Below the pieces are notes generated by a model that was given only the letters and a program-made list of their open reading frames with translations, ran no database searches and was not told the origin of the DNA. 64,000 nucleotides of DNA from JAEUIE01 sp035430005 (GTDB taxonomy: Bacteria; Planctomycetota; Planctomycetia; Gemmatales; HRBIN36): assembly GCA_035430005.1 (NCBI GenBank), contig DAOMFV010000001.1, positions 40,634 to 104,633 of the forward strand. Direction: 5' to 3'. Position 1 is the first letter of the stretch, and every line of letters starts with the position of its first letter. Positions 53,528 to 63,101 of this stretch are shown here, piece after piece. The translations under genes were made by a program, and so were the position numbers.

Positions 53528-53878
53528 CTACAAATGTTCCTCACACCAATACCGCTGTCGCTTGAACAGCGGGATCTTTCCCCAGAGTCGATGCCATTCC
53601 CTTCTTCCCACGACGGCGGCTCGGCCACACTTGTGGCAGACAGCGGGCATACCGTCGGGGTGTTTGATCAACTTGAATCGCATTTCTCTTAGATGGGCTC
53701 CAATTTCATCCGGACCGATGCCGCGACTGGCTAGCTCGGCGTGCAGTAGTTCGAGCGCTTCACCATCCATCTGATCGCGCAGCACGGTGACACGATCAAG
53801 CAGTTCGGGCGAGGGCATCGCTCGAATGCGGGAAAGGCGTCGATCAGTTCGGATCGGAACTGGCATAGATATCTTCAA
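53528..53878 (-). CDS. Small protein with C-terminal zinc-ribbon-like cysteines
   Basis: 116 aa. The N-terminal part is helical (LLDRVTVLRDQMDGEALELL), then CHKCGRAAVVGRREW with a CxxC pair and a late WCEEH that could supply further ligands. No known domain is recognised. It lies 22 bp upstream of the end of the RluD gene on the same strand, i.e. it could be co-transcribed downstream of it. Confidence 0.6.
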   Translation of the reverse strand: MKISMPVPIRTDRRLSRIRAMPSPELLDRVTVLRDQMDGEALELLHAELASRGIGPDEIGAHLREMRFKLIKHPDGMPAVCHKCGRAAVVGRREWHRLWGKIPLFKRQRYWCEEHL

Positions 53879-53900
53879 GCGTAATGGTACCGGTATTTTA

Positions 53901-54995
53901 CTACCGCTTAGCCTTTGACCAGGGGCGATGCTCTTTCAACATCTCCCGTGTCCGCATCATCTCGGCGGGAAGCGGAGCAACTGCTTCGATCCAGCTCCCC
54001 TTGATCGGATGTTGAAACCGCAGCTTATGGGCATGCAGGGCCTGGCGGGTCAGCAGTGTTTCGTCTGCTTCGAGATTCTTGTTGAGCAGGTGCGAGAGTA
54101 GCAGCTGACTCTGTCCGCTGTAGGCTTTGTCCGCCAGAATCGGGCAGCCGACATGGGCGAGGTGAACACGAATCTGGTGGGTACGTCCGGTCTTGGGATA
54201 AGCCTTTACATAGGTGTAGCCTTCGTACCGTTCGATCACTTCATAGAAGGTGCAGGCAGGCTTGATGTCACGCTCTTCATCAACCGCATTGAAGACTGCC
54301 ATCTTGGTACGGTCCCGTACGTCGTGGCCGATGGGCTTTTCGACATAGTCGCTGTCGCGGGAAAGGACGCCCTGACAGAGGGCATGGTATTCCTTGTAGA
54401 CCTTGCGCTCCTCGAACTGCATGCTGAGCATGCGGTGGGTCTTCTCTTCCTTGGCAATCAGGATGGCACCGGTGGTATCACGATCGAGGCGATGGACGAT
54501 GCCCGGCCGATAGTTGCCATTGATGCCGGAGAGATGCTGGAAGTGGTAGCGAAGGGCGTTGACCAGCGTGCCGGACCAGTTGCCCTTGGCTGGGTGTACG
54601 ACCATGTTGGCTGGCTTGTTGATGACTGCCAGATACTCATCCTCGAGAATGATCTCCAGAGGAATGTTTTCGGGTTGGGGCAACAAGTGCGGCGTGATCG
54701 GCAGCGTGACCTTGATCGCATCGCCAGCCCGTACCTTGTAGCTGGCCTTGACCGGCTTGCCGTTCACCAGGGCCAGGCTCTGATCGATCGATTCCTGAAA
54801 GGCGGAGCGGCTGTGGCCGGGAAAGGTGCCCGTGAGGAACAAATCGAAGCGGCCGTAGACCTGGCTCTTGACGCCAGGCACGGTCATCTCGTGGACAGGC
54901 AGCGGTGCAAAGACCGGCTTATCCGGTTCGACGACATCGACTTCGATATCAACCAGGCCATCTTCGTCAGGTAACAGCAGTTCATCATCGGGCAT
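53901..54995 (-). CDS. RluD-family 23S rRNA pseudouridine synthase
   Basis: 364 aa. An N-terminal 35-residue acidic extension precedes an S4 domain (about 45-105, with SRSAFQESIDQSLALVNGKP) and the catalytic domain. The catalytic Asp lies in HRLDRDTTGAILIAK near residue 170; other RluD blocks are NKPANMVVHPAKGN and PKTGRTHQIRVHLAHVGCPI. By length and motif order it belongs to RluC/RluD/RluA, most like RluD (positions 1911/1915/1917 in E. coli), but the site is not proven. Confidence 0.92.
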   Translation of the reverse strand: MPDDELLLPDEDGLVDIEVDVVEPDKPVFAPLPVHEMTVPGVKSQVYGRFDLFLTGTFPGHSRSAFQESIDQSLALVNGKPVKASYKVRAGDAIKVTLPITPHLLPQPENIPLEIILEDEYLAVINKPANMVVHPAKGNWSGTLVNALRYHFQHLSGINGNYRPGIVHRLDRDTTGAILIAKEEKTHRMLSMQFEERKVYKEYHALCQGVLSRDSDYVEKPIGHDVRDRTKMAVFNAVDEERDIKPACTFYEVIERYEGYTYVKAYPKTGRTHQIRVHLAHVGCPILADKAYSGQSQLLLSHLLNKNLEADETLLTRQALHAHKLRFQHPIKGSWIEAVAPLPAEMMRTREMLKEHRPWSKAKR

Positions 54996-55013
54996 GAGAT
55001 GATTGTATGATTG

Positions 55014-55901
55014 TCATCGTTGCAGCAAGCCTGCTTCAACAAGGGCTGCCCGCATCTGCTCGAGCTTGGCCCCTGCCAGCGGTGCAATCGGCCCTCGGCT
55101 GGGGCCCATGTCCATACCGAGCAGCCTTAGTGCTGCCTTGGGGCCGCCGGGGGCGGTGGCGAGCATCAGGCTCACTCGTACCGGATGCAACCGCTGTTGG
55201 GCTTTCCAAGCCGTGGCGAGGTCGCCACTTAGGTAGGCATCGTAGAGTTCCACACAAATCTGCGGTGCGACATTTGCGGAGGCAGCCACCGCTCCTTTCG
55301 CGCCGCAGGCCAGACTGGGATAGATGATCGTATCACGCCCCTGGAAGACGCTAACTCGACTGGGGACGACACGCACATAGTCGATGGTATTCTGCAAATC
55401 GCCGCTCGAATCCTTGATCGCTGCGATGTTGGGGCAACACTCGGCGAGTTTGGCCACAGTTTCGGGCAAGAGTTTAACACCACCACAGGGGCCGGGGTTG
55501 TTGTAGAGCATCACCGGCAGACGAGTTGCCTCCGCAACTCGGCGGTAGTGGGCCACCAGTTCGTCCTGCGACGGTTGTACAAAGTAAGGGGTGATGACCG
55601 AGACGGCTGACGCCCCTTCTCGCTCCGCCATCTGAGTGAGGCGAATGACTTCACGAGTCGTTTCCGCTCCCGTGCCGGCGATGACGGGCAATCGCCCCGC
55701 CACATGCTGCACAGCGGTGCTGATGATCTGCTGTTTTTCACGCTCATCCAGAGCATAGAATTCGCTGTTGGTGCCCAGCACAAACAGCGCATGTACTTTC
55801 TGGCTAATGAGGTGATCGAGAAACCATGTAAAACGAGGAAGATCAAGGTTTTCGTTCGCCTGCATAGGAGTGACGACAGGCGGAATGATACCGTGGAACA
55901 T
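55014..55901 (-). CDS. Dihydrodipicolinate synthase/N-acetylneuraminate lyase family aldolase
   Basis: 295 aa class I aldolase. The Schiff-base Lys is in NIAAIKDSSGDLQN near residue 162; the catalytic Tyr is in PVMLYNNPG near 133. The N-terminus has GTNSEFYALDEREK in place of the GTTGE of DapA, and the substrate-arginine position of DapA is not seen, so it is more likely a sugar-acid or other pyruvate aldolase than lysine biosynthesis DapA. It lies 18 bp upstream of the RluD gene, on the same strand. Confidence 0.85.
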   Translation of the reverse strand: MFHGIIPPVVTPMQANENLDLPRFTWFLDHLISQKVHALFVLGTNSEFYALDEREKQQIISTAVQHVAGRLPVIAGTGAETTREVIRLTQMAEREGASAVSVITPYFVQPSQDELVAHYRRVAEATRLPVMLYNNPGPCGGVKLLPETVAKLAECCPNIAAIKDSSGDLQNTIDYVRVVPSRVSVFQGRDTIIYPSLACGAKGAVAASANVAPQICVELYDAYLSGDLATAWKAQQRLHPVRVSLMLATAPGGPKAALRLLGMDMGPSRGPIAPLAGAKLEQMRAALVEAGLLQR

Positions 55902-55908
55902 GGGAGAT

Positions 55909-55935
55909 AGTAGCCAGGAGTAAGGAGCCAGAATG
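55909..55935. repeat. Short dispersed repeat, copy 1
   Basis: AGTAGCCAGGAGTAAGGAGC and onward recurs at 57471-57496 with one change. Both copies are intergenic. Confidence 0.6.
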
Positions 55936-55941
55936 AAGAGA

Positions 55942-56841
55942 TTAGTTCGTGGAAGGTTCAGTAACGATAACTGGTGCCAGAGAAGTTGCGGTGCGGTTCC
56001 ATCTTGCCCAGAGGTAGCGAGCCGGACCGTAAAGGGCGTACCCCCAGAAGCACAGGCCGATGGCGAGTTCGCGGAACATGATCACGAGCATGATGACGAA
56101 GACAGCCTGCACGACCTTGTTGAAGTTCTTGCGCCGCAGCAGCACACGGTTAGCCATGTGAACATACTGAATGCGTGAGACCATCAAGAGGGCAACAGCG
56201 AGCCCGGCCAGGGGCGAGGCGAACGCCATGATGCTGTCAGCCATTTCGACACTGACCCATTTGAGATCGGTGAGGTTGTAGCGCAACACCAAGAGTGAAG
56301 CGATACAGCCGGCGGCAGCGGGTGAAGGCAATCCCTGAAAGAAGCGGTGGCTTTTATCGTCGAGCGTAGTAGTTACGTTGAAGCGGGCCAAACGCAGAAT
56401 GGCACAACAAACATATAAAAGAGCAACGACATAGTAGAGGTGTGGCACCAGTTTGATTTCGACGTTCGCCCCCAGTTGAACAAGAAAGATGGCGGGGGTC
56501 GCACCAAAGCTGATGGCATCGCAGAGGCTGTCCAGTTCCGCGCCAAACTGGCTGGCCTGCTTGGCCCGACGAGCCAGGTATCCATCGAGGACATCAAAGA
56601 GCATAGCCAGGAAGATCAGCCAGCCGGCGATACATCGGGCCAAGGCATCGTCGACATTCCTGGCCGGGCCGATGTGCGTGATGAACATGATAGCAGTGAC
56701 GCCACACACGCCATTGGCCAGAGTGCAGAGGGTGGGAAGGATCGCGACCTTCCTCATCCGCGAGAACATCGGCTGCCTGGGCCGGTTGACTTTCCGACGC
56801 CAATTAAACCCTTTCACAAGCCACTCCCGTTGGAACTTCAA
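55942..56841 (-). CDS. pssA: CDP-alcohol phosphatidyltransferase, phosphatidylserine-synthase-like
   Basis: 299 aa integral membrane enzyme. The CDP-alcohol signature D-x2-DG-x2-AR-x8-G-x3-D-x3-D reads LFDVLDGYLARRAKQASQ and continues FGAELDSLCDAISFG, near residues 94-126. A basic 30-residue start and about eight helices fit the PssA type II branch (CDP-DAG + serine). Phosphatidylglycerol-phosphate synthase is an alternative, but FGAELDSLCDAISFG-AP is typical of PssA. Stand-alone gene; its product would seed phosphatidylethanolamine synthesis. Confidence 0.85.
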   Translation of the reverse strand: MKFQREWLVKGFNWRRKVNRPRQPMFSRMRKVAILPTLCTLANGVCGVTAIMFITHIGPARNVDDALARCIAGWLIFLAMLFDVLDGYLARRAKQASQFGAELDSLCDAISFGATPAIFLVQLGANVEIKLVPHLYYVVALLYVCCAILRLARFNVTTTLDDKSHRFFQGLPSPAAAGCIASLLVLRYNLTDLKWVSVEMADSIMAFASPLAGLAVALLMVSRIQYVHMANRVLLRRKNFNKVVQAVFVIMLVIMFRELAIGLCFWGYALYGPARYLWARWNRTATSLAPVIVTEPSTN

Positions 56842-57124
56842 TCGCGCAGGAGGGCCTTTGCGATGTTGACCTCATCTTACCCAGTGTTTCATGGAACATC
56901 TTCGTACATTGTAAACTTTCTCTCAAGGGCAGGCTAATTGTAAAAAGGTATAAGTTATTACGACATTACGTCGTCTGGCAGTAACATATTCCATGCAACT
57001 TAAGGTATTATAGATAAATGACTTACAGCTATTCTAAGTAAAAATAACCACTTCTGGCACGGCTCGTGCATAATGTTCTTCCGTTCTGCCACAATCACCA
57101 CACTACACATGGGAGTAGCGCACA

Positions 57125-57340
57125 ATGCAAACCACCCCGCGCCACGCTGAAACGATGGAAACCAATCGCCTGAACAGCCGTTTGGACATGATCCTGGAAA
57201 AGTATCAGGACATGGAGTTGGATGAGAACGAACCGTTTGTTCTCTACCTGACCGAACGGATGCTGAGCGATATCGAAGATTGTCGCAGAGCCCAACGACA
57301 GCAGATTCGACAGCGAGCCACCTGGCCATCGCTGAACTAA
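57125..57340 (+). CDS. Small acidic protein of unknown function
   Basis: 71 aa with GGGAG before the ATG. It is helical and charged (LDMILEKYQDMELDENEPF, then ERMLSDIEDCRRAQRQQIRQ). No family is recognised. A strong terminator follows 86 bp later, supporting an expressed single gene. Confidence 0.65.
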   Translation: MQTTPRHAETMETNRLNSRLDMILEKYQDMELDENEPFVLYLTERMLSDIEDCRRAQRQQIRQRATWPSLN

Positions 57341-57425
57341 AGCCCCCTCCGCTCCACTCCCGCGACGTCCCCCCGTACGGGAGTGGGGCTTCCCCCATAA
57401 GTTAGTGTCCGTTCTCCCCCCGCTG

Positions 57426-57470
57426 CCCCTGGCTGTTCTTTCCCCCAGAACGCCAGGGGCTTCTCTTTTT
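57426..57470 (+). terminator. Rho-independent terminator
   Basis: CCCCTGGCTGTTCT (57426-57439) pairs with AGAACGCCAGGGG (57447-57459) with one bulge, followed by a T-rich run ending TTTTT. A smaller hairpin, CCACTCCCG/CGGGAGTGG, lies just upstream at about 57354-57386. Together they end the 57125 gene. Confidence 0.85.
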
Positions 57471-57496
57471 AGTAGCCAGAAGTAAGGAGCCAGAAG
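57471..57496. repeat. Short dispersed repeat, copy 2
   Basis: AGTAGCCAGAAGTAAGGAGC and onward, matching 55909-55935 except for one base. Directly abuts the terminator. Confidence 0.6.
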
Positions 57497-57514
57497 TCAG
57501 AATCAGTTAGGGTT

Positions 57515-58489
57515 CTAATTCAGGAATTGAGCGATCTGGTGATGGCCCTTTTCTGTTGCCACCTCTGCCGCGGTTTTACCGTCGCTGTTCTTCATGCCTT
57601 TGTCGGCGCCAGCACGGATGAGCCATTGGACAATGTTGAGATGGCCTTGCCTGGTTGCTTCGTGCAGGGCACTGGTGCCATCGACGAGATGAACGAGAGA
57701 GGGATCGCGCCTGACTTGCCGCTCGACCAGTTTGAGGAAGCCCCAGTTGGCGGGGGTGCAGATGCCAAAGGCACGTGGAGTGACGTGAAGAAGATCATCT
57801 CTTGAAAGAGGATCGCCCCCTGCTTGTTCGATGAGCGAAATGATTTCGGTAGAGTTGCCGAAGTAGGCCCAGTGCAGCAGAGTGGCACCTTGAAATGCCC
57901 GGAAGTGGAGATCGGGCTGTTTCGTCAGCAGGAACTTCACCACATTCCCATGAGCGTTTCGACAGGCCATGTACAAGGCATCAGCGATCTGTTCCAACTC
58001 AGTCTCAGGGGGACAGGATAATTGCTTACCATCTTTGAATCGAGTGCTGCCCGTTTGCACCGATCCAGGCCGCAACTGGCCTCTCTCATCGAAGCAAAGC
58101 TCCACCATTTCCAGCGAGCCCATACCGGCTGCGACGAACAGATCGGGTTTCAACCCTGTCCTCACCAGCATCTGAGCGAACTCCAAAGCATGGCAGGTAA
58201 CTGCCCAGGAAAGTGGCGTGTGAGATGAGTTGCCTAACCGGGCCTGGGGATCGGCGCCGAACAGGAGCAACATCAAGCCCATAGTCGGATCGTTGTATTG
58301 GGCAGCTAGATGCAGCGGCATTTCACCGTCTACATCCCTGCCATGAACCAGTTGCGGACGACGACGAAGCACCGTTTCAAGACGTTTCTGGTCACCAGCG
58401 ACAATGGCTGACATCACTTCAAGAAAATCAGGATCGTCGGCTGCGATAGTTTCCGTCGCCGCCGTTTGGTACTGTGCAAGTTGATCCAT
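57515..58489 (-). CDS. Ankyrin-repeat protein
   Basis: 324 aa. Repeats are recognisable by DGEMPLHLAAQYNDPTMGLML, SHTPLSWAVTCHALEFAQML, GATLLHWAYFGNSTEIISLI, and DGTSALHEATRQGHLNIVQW with the final SDGKTAAEVATEKGHHQIAQ. No signal peptide or enzyme domain is seen, so it is a cytoplasmic interaction protein. It is followed on the same strand by nothing related; the next gene is about 225 bp away across a dispersed repeat. Confidence 0.9.
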   Translation of the reverse strand: MDQLAQYQTAATETIAADDPDFLEVMSAIVAGDQKRLETVLRRRPQLVHGRDVDGEMPLHLAAQYNDPTMGLMLLLFGADPQARLGNSSHTPLSWAVTCHALEFAQMLVRTGLKPDLFVAAGMGSLEMVELCFDERGQLRPGSVQTGSTRFKDGKQLSCPPETELEQIADALYMACRNAHGNVVKFLLTKQPDLHFRAFQGATLLHWAYFGNSTEIISLIEQAGGDPLSRDDLLHVTPRAFGICTPANWGFLKLVERQVRRDPSLVHLVDGTSALHEATRQGHLNIVQWLIRAGADKGMKNSDGKTAAEVATEKGHHQIAQFLN

Positions 58490-58507
58490 GACTAGCCCCT
58501 GTCTGTG

Positions 58508-58594
58508 CTAAGTTCTCTTGCAGAAGTAATTGGATGGTGGGCCAGACATTCTTGTCTGGCCGGCACAGACAAGAATGTCCGTACCGCCTAATGA
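58508..58594. repeat. Dispersed hairpin repeat, copy 2
   Basis: Same element as 48868-48953, starting CTAAGTTCTC and containing ACATTCTTGTCTGGCCGGCA. The right arm has diverged (TCCGTACCGCC), so its hairpin is shorter. Confidence 0.85.
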
Positions 58595-58714
58595 CTTTGT
58601 CAGGTTGCTTAGAACGCTTCTCAATTCGTTGTAGCCTCGCCCCCCCCCGATACACTGATCTGAGAAATGCTCTAAATGGCAAGCGAGAAATAACCCTGAG
58701 AATCAAGCCTGGCC

Positions 58715-61700
58715 CTACTTGAGCACTTGGCCGGTGATCTGAAAATAGTAACGTTCCACGAGCGGCCTCCAGGGGCTGTTCGGCTCGATGTCAAGAATCG
58801 CTTCCCGGAACAGGTTGGCTGCTTGCTCAGGTTGTCCTGCTTCCAACTGCAAGAGACCAGATTCGATCTTTTCGTTGGCGATCTCAAAGGACGAACGCAT
58901 GCCCTCCTGTAGGAGATTGTTGCCCAAGAAGACATTGCTGATCCCCTTGTCGCTGGCGCCTTGAAGCAAGTACTGCCCGCCAAAGATCGCGGATTTGGCT
59001 CCACTCTCATCCATCAGTTTTGATAGAGCCACGCGATGCTGGGCAGCCAGTTCCGGATGGCCCAGCACCCACTCCCCTAACGCACCCAACTGATGCAATT
59101 GATAGGGCTGGAGACTGGTTCGCAGTTCCGGCGATTTCTGGATCAACTCTTGCCAGGCCAGATCATAATGTCCAAGCATGGAATAGATCTGAATAGCCAG
59201 CTGCAATCCCTGAACCGATTTCACGCCGGCGGTCAGCAACTCATCAAGTGCTCTACGGGGTAAACCTATCTGCAACGCCAGCTTGGCACGGTTAAGTACG
59301 TTATCAATGGTTTCACCTTCATGGGGTGCCCAGCCCAACTGAGCTACCTGCCTCTGCCAGGCTTCAATGCGTTTCTTGATTTCGTTCTGAAGCACCTCTG
59401 GAACAAATCCATGCTTTTGCTTACAGTACTCGTCGAGTTTCTTGATCCTGGCTTCTGCCTGTTCAGGTTTCAGTCGTTCGATAAAACCACGCACAAGCAG
59501 ATATTGTTCTAAACCAGCATCGAGCGCACCGCTCTGAAGGTAGATTTGTGCCAGTTGTAGATTTTTTTCGATGGCATCGTTAGCCTGGCCTGCTTCCAAA
59601 GCAATGCCGGCAACCTTTCTTAGCAGATAGAGTAGCTGAGGCTCACGGTAAGACTGAGCTACAGCGGTAATTGCCGCTTCGTATTGATTCACGGCAGAAG
59701 CAGCCTGAAGATACTTCGTAGCAGCTTCATATCGATAGTTCACAGGAGCATCGATTGAAAGCGCGGCATTCGCCCGACGTGCAGCATCCAGCCCCAGGTA
59801 CAGGATCGAGGCTGAACTGTGTCGAAAGCTGAGCCATAATGGCACATAGGGCAATTGATTCATGGGAGCGGCCAGACGCGAACCCAGGGATGCAGCCATA
59901 GTTCGCATCTGCTCATCCCGAAAGTGTTCAAGCATCACGGCCAGCGGTTCCTGCGGGTAGCCTGGCTGATAGAACTCATCCTGGTACTGGAGCCGATACC
60001 AATCGATTTCTTCGAGTGCAACCGGTTTTCTAGGAGGATCAGCTCTTAGGAACTTCGACAGGGATTCTTTTTCCGCCCATTTGCTATTGATATCGACCGT
60101 TTGGCGCCGTTGGCGGAAGATCGAGTCACCCGGGTCAAATGCGAGCTTCTTCATTTTTTCCCAGTGAGGAGACCCAACCCACGCCAGCGCGAAGATTTGT
60201 CCATTATGAAGGCGGAGAGCTTTCCAAACCGGTTGTCGGTCTTTATCTCGCTCCAGCAGTAAAGATCGGACCAGTGAATAAACCTGCTCCCCATTTCTCT
60301 GCTCATGCCGTTTAACAATCAGGTAGCTGATATCATAGGTCTTGAAATACCTTTGCCACGCTTCCTGCCGAGCAAGGACGGCATTAAGATTACTGCCGTC
60401 AAGCTTGAGGGGATCAAGAATCACACCCATTAACGCATCGTGCGTAGCAAAGTAGGCTTGCGTCGTTGCGACGGAGTGGACTGCCAGGCGGGTGTCAAAG
60501 AAATGCCTTCCACCGGGATTGAACCAGACATCGTAACCTGTCACTTCGGTCCAATCGAAATGAAATGGATTGCCTGCCACCTGTTGCATCGCTCGCCAGC
60601 GATTCACTTCCTCGCAGGCCTCTACGATAGAGGCGTCCTGACGAAAGGAAAAACCAAAACTGCCACGCGGATGAACGTGGCCAAATGCTGACGGAGAAGT
60701 ATCTGGAGTGGGAGTAAGAGGTAACGCTGCTGAAGAAGAAGGATCTGGCGTGGGAATGAGATGCAACAACGAAATGATCTGAAGGGTGAGGCCAATGAAC
60801 AGACAAAGTGACTGACTTGCAAGAATAGAGAGACGATTCAGTGATGGCAGCTTTTGTGGTTGACTTTGAAATCGCATCAACGCCATGGCTACTCCGCCCA
60901 CAGCGAAAAATCCGATGAATCTACTTTGCCAGATACTAAGAACTGCAAATATCAGCAAGATTAATGAGCTGCTCCACGACAGTCGAGAGGCAATAAGTGA
61001 AAGCGCTACCACTATCATGAGTGGATAGTACGCCCATTCAGAGATCGACATCCCCATCGGATAGCAGAAAGGCAACGCCGGAGCTTGACCAGGCATGCCG
61101 TGTATTGTTTCATTCCGCTCGATGTTGAAAAACTCTTTTGTCCAGGGAGAGGCAAACAAACGCTGGTGTTCCGTCATTGGGGAGTTGGGATTCCGCTGTT
61201 TCTGTTCGATGAATCGAGCGTCCAACTCTGTTGCGGTGGGTGTTATCAAGAGGGCAGGGATTTGGGTGAACGCCCTCACATGGAACGGGTTGACGAAGCT
61301 GACAGCGACACAAACAAGTGTTGTGATCGTCAGAGCGCGCAACTGCCGAGCGTCGCCTTCCTTCGATTTCAGCCAGCTTCCGGCACACCAGAGAATGACG
61401 CTACCGAGGCCAAAAAAGAACCAGCTATCGAGATTGACCCAAAGCAGAAAGACCAGGGGCAACAGCCAGTAACATCGCCCAGCCGTCAGCTGATGAAAGC
61501 GACCCAACCAGCCATCCGTTCTCGGTCGGTAGGCCAGGGCCCATAAAGTAATCCCCAGCAACACAAAGCTGAACAACTCTGTACGAAAATAGAGTCGATG
61601 GCTGATCGTCAGGATACCGAGCAGAACGACTACTACTGTGCGCAAATGAGGCGACTTTTGTTCGCCCATCTGAAGCAACAACCAAAACAGGAATACCAGC

Positions 61701-62113
61701 AGCAAGGCACGAACAAACACCAACAGTGGGCCGCCACCCGCCTGATATAGCCCATAAATGGTGAGATCGCCGAGCCAACCGGTATGAGCCCAGGGTGCCT
61801 GGAGGCCGTCTGCGAAGCCATAAGGATCGGTCCCCCAGGGGAACTCACCCGATGAAACCATCTTTCCTGTTTGGAGGCTGAAGAATATCTCCGGGTCACT
61901 GATGGGAAAGCAAGCAAGAATGAAAGCCAGCACCAAGCCTAACACCAGCAGCAACCGATAGTGCGAGTCTTGATAACTGGCAAGCAATTCCGGTGTCAGG
62001 GGTGGTGAACCATCAAGCTCGTCCGCGACTGTAATCTGTGGACGAACTGGAGGAGTCGCTACTGTCTTGGCTGCGACCTGATCCTTCTTCTTGCTTTTTA
62101 CCTGGTCGGACAT
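58715..62113 (-). CDS. Very large membrane protein with C-terminal TPR-like region
   Basis: 1132 aa. An N-terminal cytoplasmic tail (1-50) is followed by about ten membrane helices (about 52-440). The first periplasmic loop has SDPEIFFSLQTGKMVSSGEF and GTDPYGF, resembling the D-x-D/E motif of GT-C glycosyltransferase-like proteins. A soluble part (about 480-790) precedes TPR-like helical repeats (about 800-1130, e.g. AKLALQIGLPRRALDELLTA and EAGQPEQAANLFREAILDIE). A glycosyltransferase or oligosaccharide-handling role is conceivable but no catalytic assignment is secure. Confidence 0.72.
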   Translation of the reverse strand: MSDQVKSKKKDQVAAKTVATPPVRPQITVADELDGSPPLTPELLASYQDSHYRLLLVLGLVLAFILACFPISDPEIFFSLQTGKMVSSGEFPWGTDPYGFADGLQAPWAHTGWLGDLTIYGLYQAGGGPLLVFVRALLLVFLFWLLLQMGEQKSPHLRTVVVVLLGILTISHRLYFRTELFSFVLLGITLWALAYRPRTDGWLGRFHQLTAGRCYWLLPLVFLLWVNLDSWFFFGLGSVILWCAGSWLKSKEGDARQLRALTITTLVCVAVSFVNPFHVRAFTQIPALLITPTATELDARFIEQKQRNPNSPMTEHQRLFASPWTKEFFNIERNETIHGMPGQAPALPFCYPMGMSISEWAYYPLMIVVALSLIASRLSWSSSLILLIFAVLSIWQSRFIGFFAVGGVAMALMRFQSQPQKLPSLNRLSILASQSLCLFIGLTLQIISLLHLIPTPDPSSSAALPLTPTPDTSPSAFGHVHPRGSFGFSFRQDASIVEACEEVNRWRAMQQVAGNPFHFDWTEVTGYDVWFNPGGRHFFDTRLAVHSVATTQAYFATHDALMGVILDPLKLDGSNLNAVLARQEAWQRYFKTYDISYLIVKRHEQRNGEQVYSLVRSLLLERDKDRQPVWKALRLHNGQIFALAWVGSPHWEKMKKLAFDPGDSIFRQRRQTVDINSKWAEKESLSKFLRADPPRKPVALEEIDWYRLQYQDEFYQPGYPQEPLAVMLEHFRDEQMRTMAASLGSRLAAPMNQLPYVPLWLSFRHSSASILYLGLDAARRANAALSIDAPVNYRYEAATKYLQAASAVNQYEAAITAVAQSYREPQLLYLLRKVAGIALEAGQANDAIEKNLQLAQIYLQSGALDAGLEQYLLVRGFIERLKPEQAEARIKKLDEYCKQKHGFVPEVLQNEIKKRIEAWQRQVAQLGWAPHEGETIDNVLNRAKLALQIGLPRRALDELLTAGVKSVQGLQLAIQIYSMLGHYDLAWQELIQKSPELRTSLQPYQLHQLGALGEWVLGHPELAAQHRVALSKLMDESGAKSAIFGGQYLLQGASDKGISNVFLGNNLLQEGMRSSFEIANEKIESGLLQLEAGQPEQAANLFREAILDIEPNSPWRPLVERYYFQITGQVLK

Positions 62114-62474
62114 GAAGAGGCCTGTCTGACATAGAGAGTCAATGAAATGCTTACCATTTCATTATTAACAGCGTTGGGTGCAATTCAAGATGGTCATTGA
62201 TCGCCCACTCATCAATACGGATGGGAAGAGGACAGACGCCGATAGATTACATTGACTGGTTCGACTGCCGAGGCGCATTCCTATCCCCACGGCCGATCCG
62301 GTGAGACCCGATACAATGTACGCTTGTTGCCGAAGCCCCATGGAACTCATTCCCATAGGCTGCTCCAGCTGGCAACAACTCAATGGCTTCTCAATACTTC
62401 CGCTGAGATCTCGACAATCCAGGCGGATCGCTTGATCTTCCATAATTTGCCTGGGGGAGACAGGAGCGATAGCG
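62114..62474. other. Intergenic region, nothing recognised
   Basis: 361 bases between the large membrane-protein gene and frr, both on the minus strand. A 92-codon minus-strand frame at 62165-62443 lacks a ribosome site and family similarity and is not called. No repeat or terminator stands out. Confidence 0.5.
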
Positions 62475-63032
62475 CTACTCCATGATCTCCCCGTTCTTCT
62501 TATCCGCCAGCACCTGGGCGTTCTTTTCGTAGGTATCGGTCAGCTTCTGCACTTCTTCCTTGCCGGCATCTCGTTCGTCCTCGGTCATCGTCTTTTCTTT
62601 TTCCGCGGTGTCGAAGTGTTTATTCCCGTCGCGGCGGATGTTGCGGATAGCGACCTTGCTGTCTTCGGCAAGTTTCTTCACACGAGTGACCATCTTCTGT
62701 CGCTGCTCACCCGACATGGCGGGGATATTGAGGCGGATCACCTTGCCATCGGAGTTCGGGGCCAGGCCGAGGTTGCTGGCGATGATAGCCTTCTCAATAT
62801 CCTTCACCGCTGCCTGATCGTAGGGACGAATGAGGATCTGCGTCGGATCAGGGCAACTGACGCCGGCCAACTGCTTGAGTGGCGTCGGTGAGCCGTAGTA
62901 TTCAACTCGCAACGAATCGACGAGGGCAGGGCTGGCCCGGCCGGTGCGGATGCCACGCAACTCTTCTTTCAAGTTGCTGACAGCCTTCTCCATGCGTTCT
63001 TCAACATCCATCAAGATTTCGTCGTTGGTCAT
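62475..63032 (-). CDS. frr: Ribosome recycling factor
   Basis: 185 aa, the standard length. Opens with a helix, then LKEELRGIRTGRASPALVDS near residue 20 and YYGSPTPLKQLAGVSCPDP, and ends DTYEKNAQVLADKKNGEIME. All family blocks are intact. It frees ribosomes from mRNA together with EF-G after termination. It follows pyrH by about 70 bp on the same strand, the common pyrH-frr order. Confidence 0.97.
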   Translation of the reverse strand: MTNDEILMDVEERMEKAVSNLKEELRGIRTGRASPALVDSLRVEYYGSPTPLKQLAGVSCPDPTQILIRPYDQAAVKDIEKAIIASNLGLAPNSDGKVIRLNIPAMSGEQRQKMVTRVKKLAEDSKVAIRNIRRDGNKHFDTAEKEKTMTEDERDAGKEEVQKLTDTYEKNAQVLADKKNGEIME

Positions 63033-63101
63033 GGCAGTTCTTCGGGTTGGTGTGAAAGGTATCGTAAGCGGCTCGGCGGAGGCCTCGCCCTCCCAAATCT
63101 G

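Noticed and set aside
62165..62443. 92-codon minus-strand frame in the gap before frr
   Set aside because: No ribosome site, no family similarity and an odd composition.
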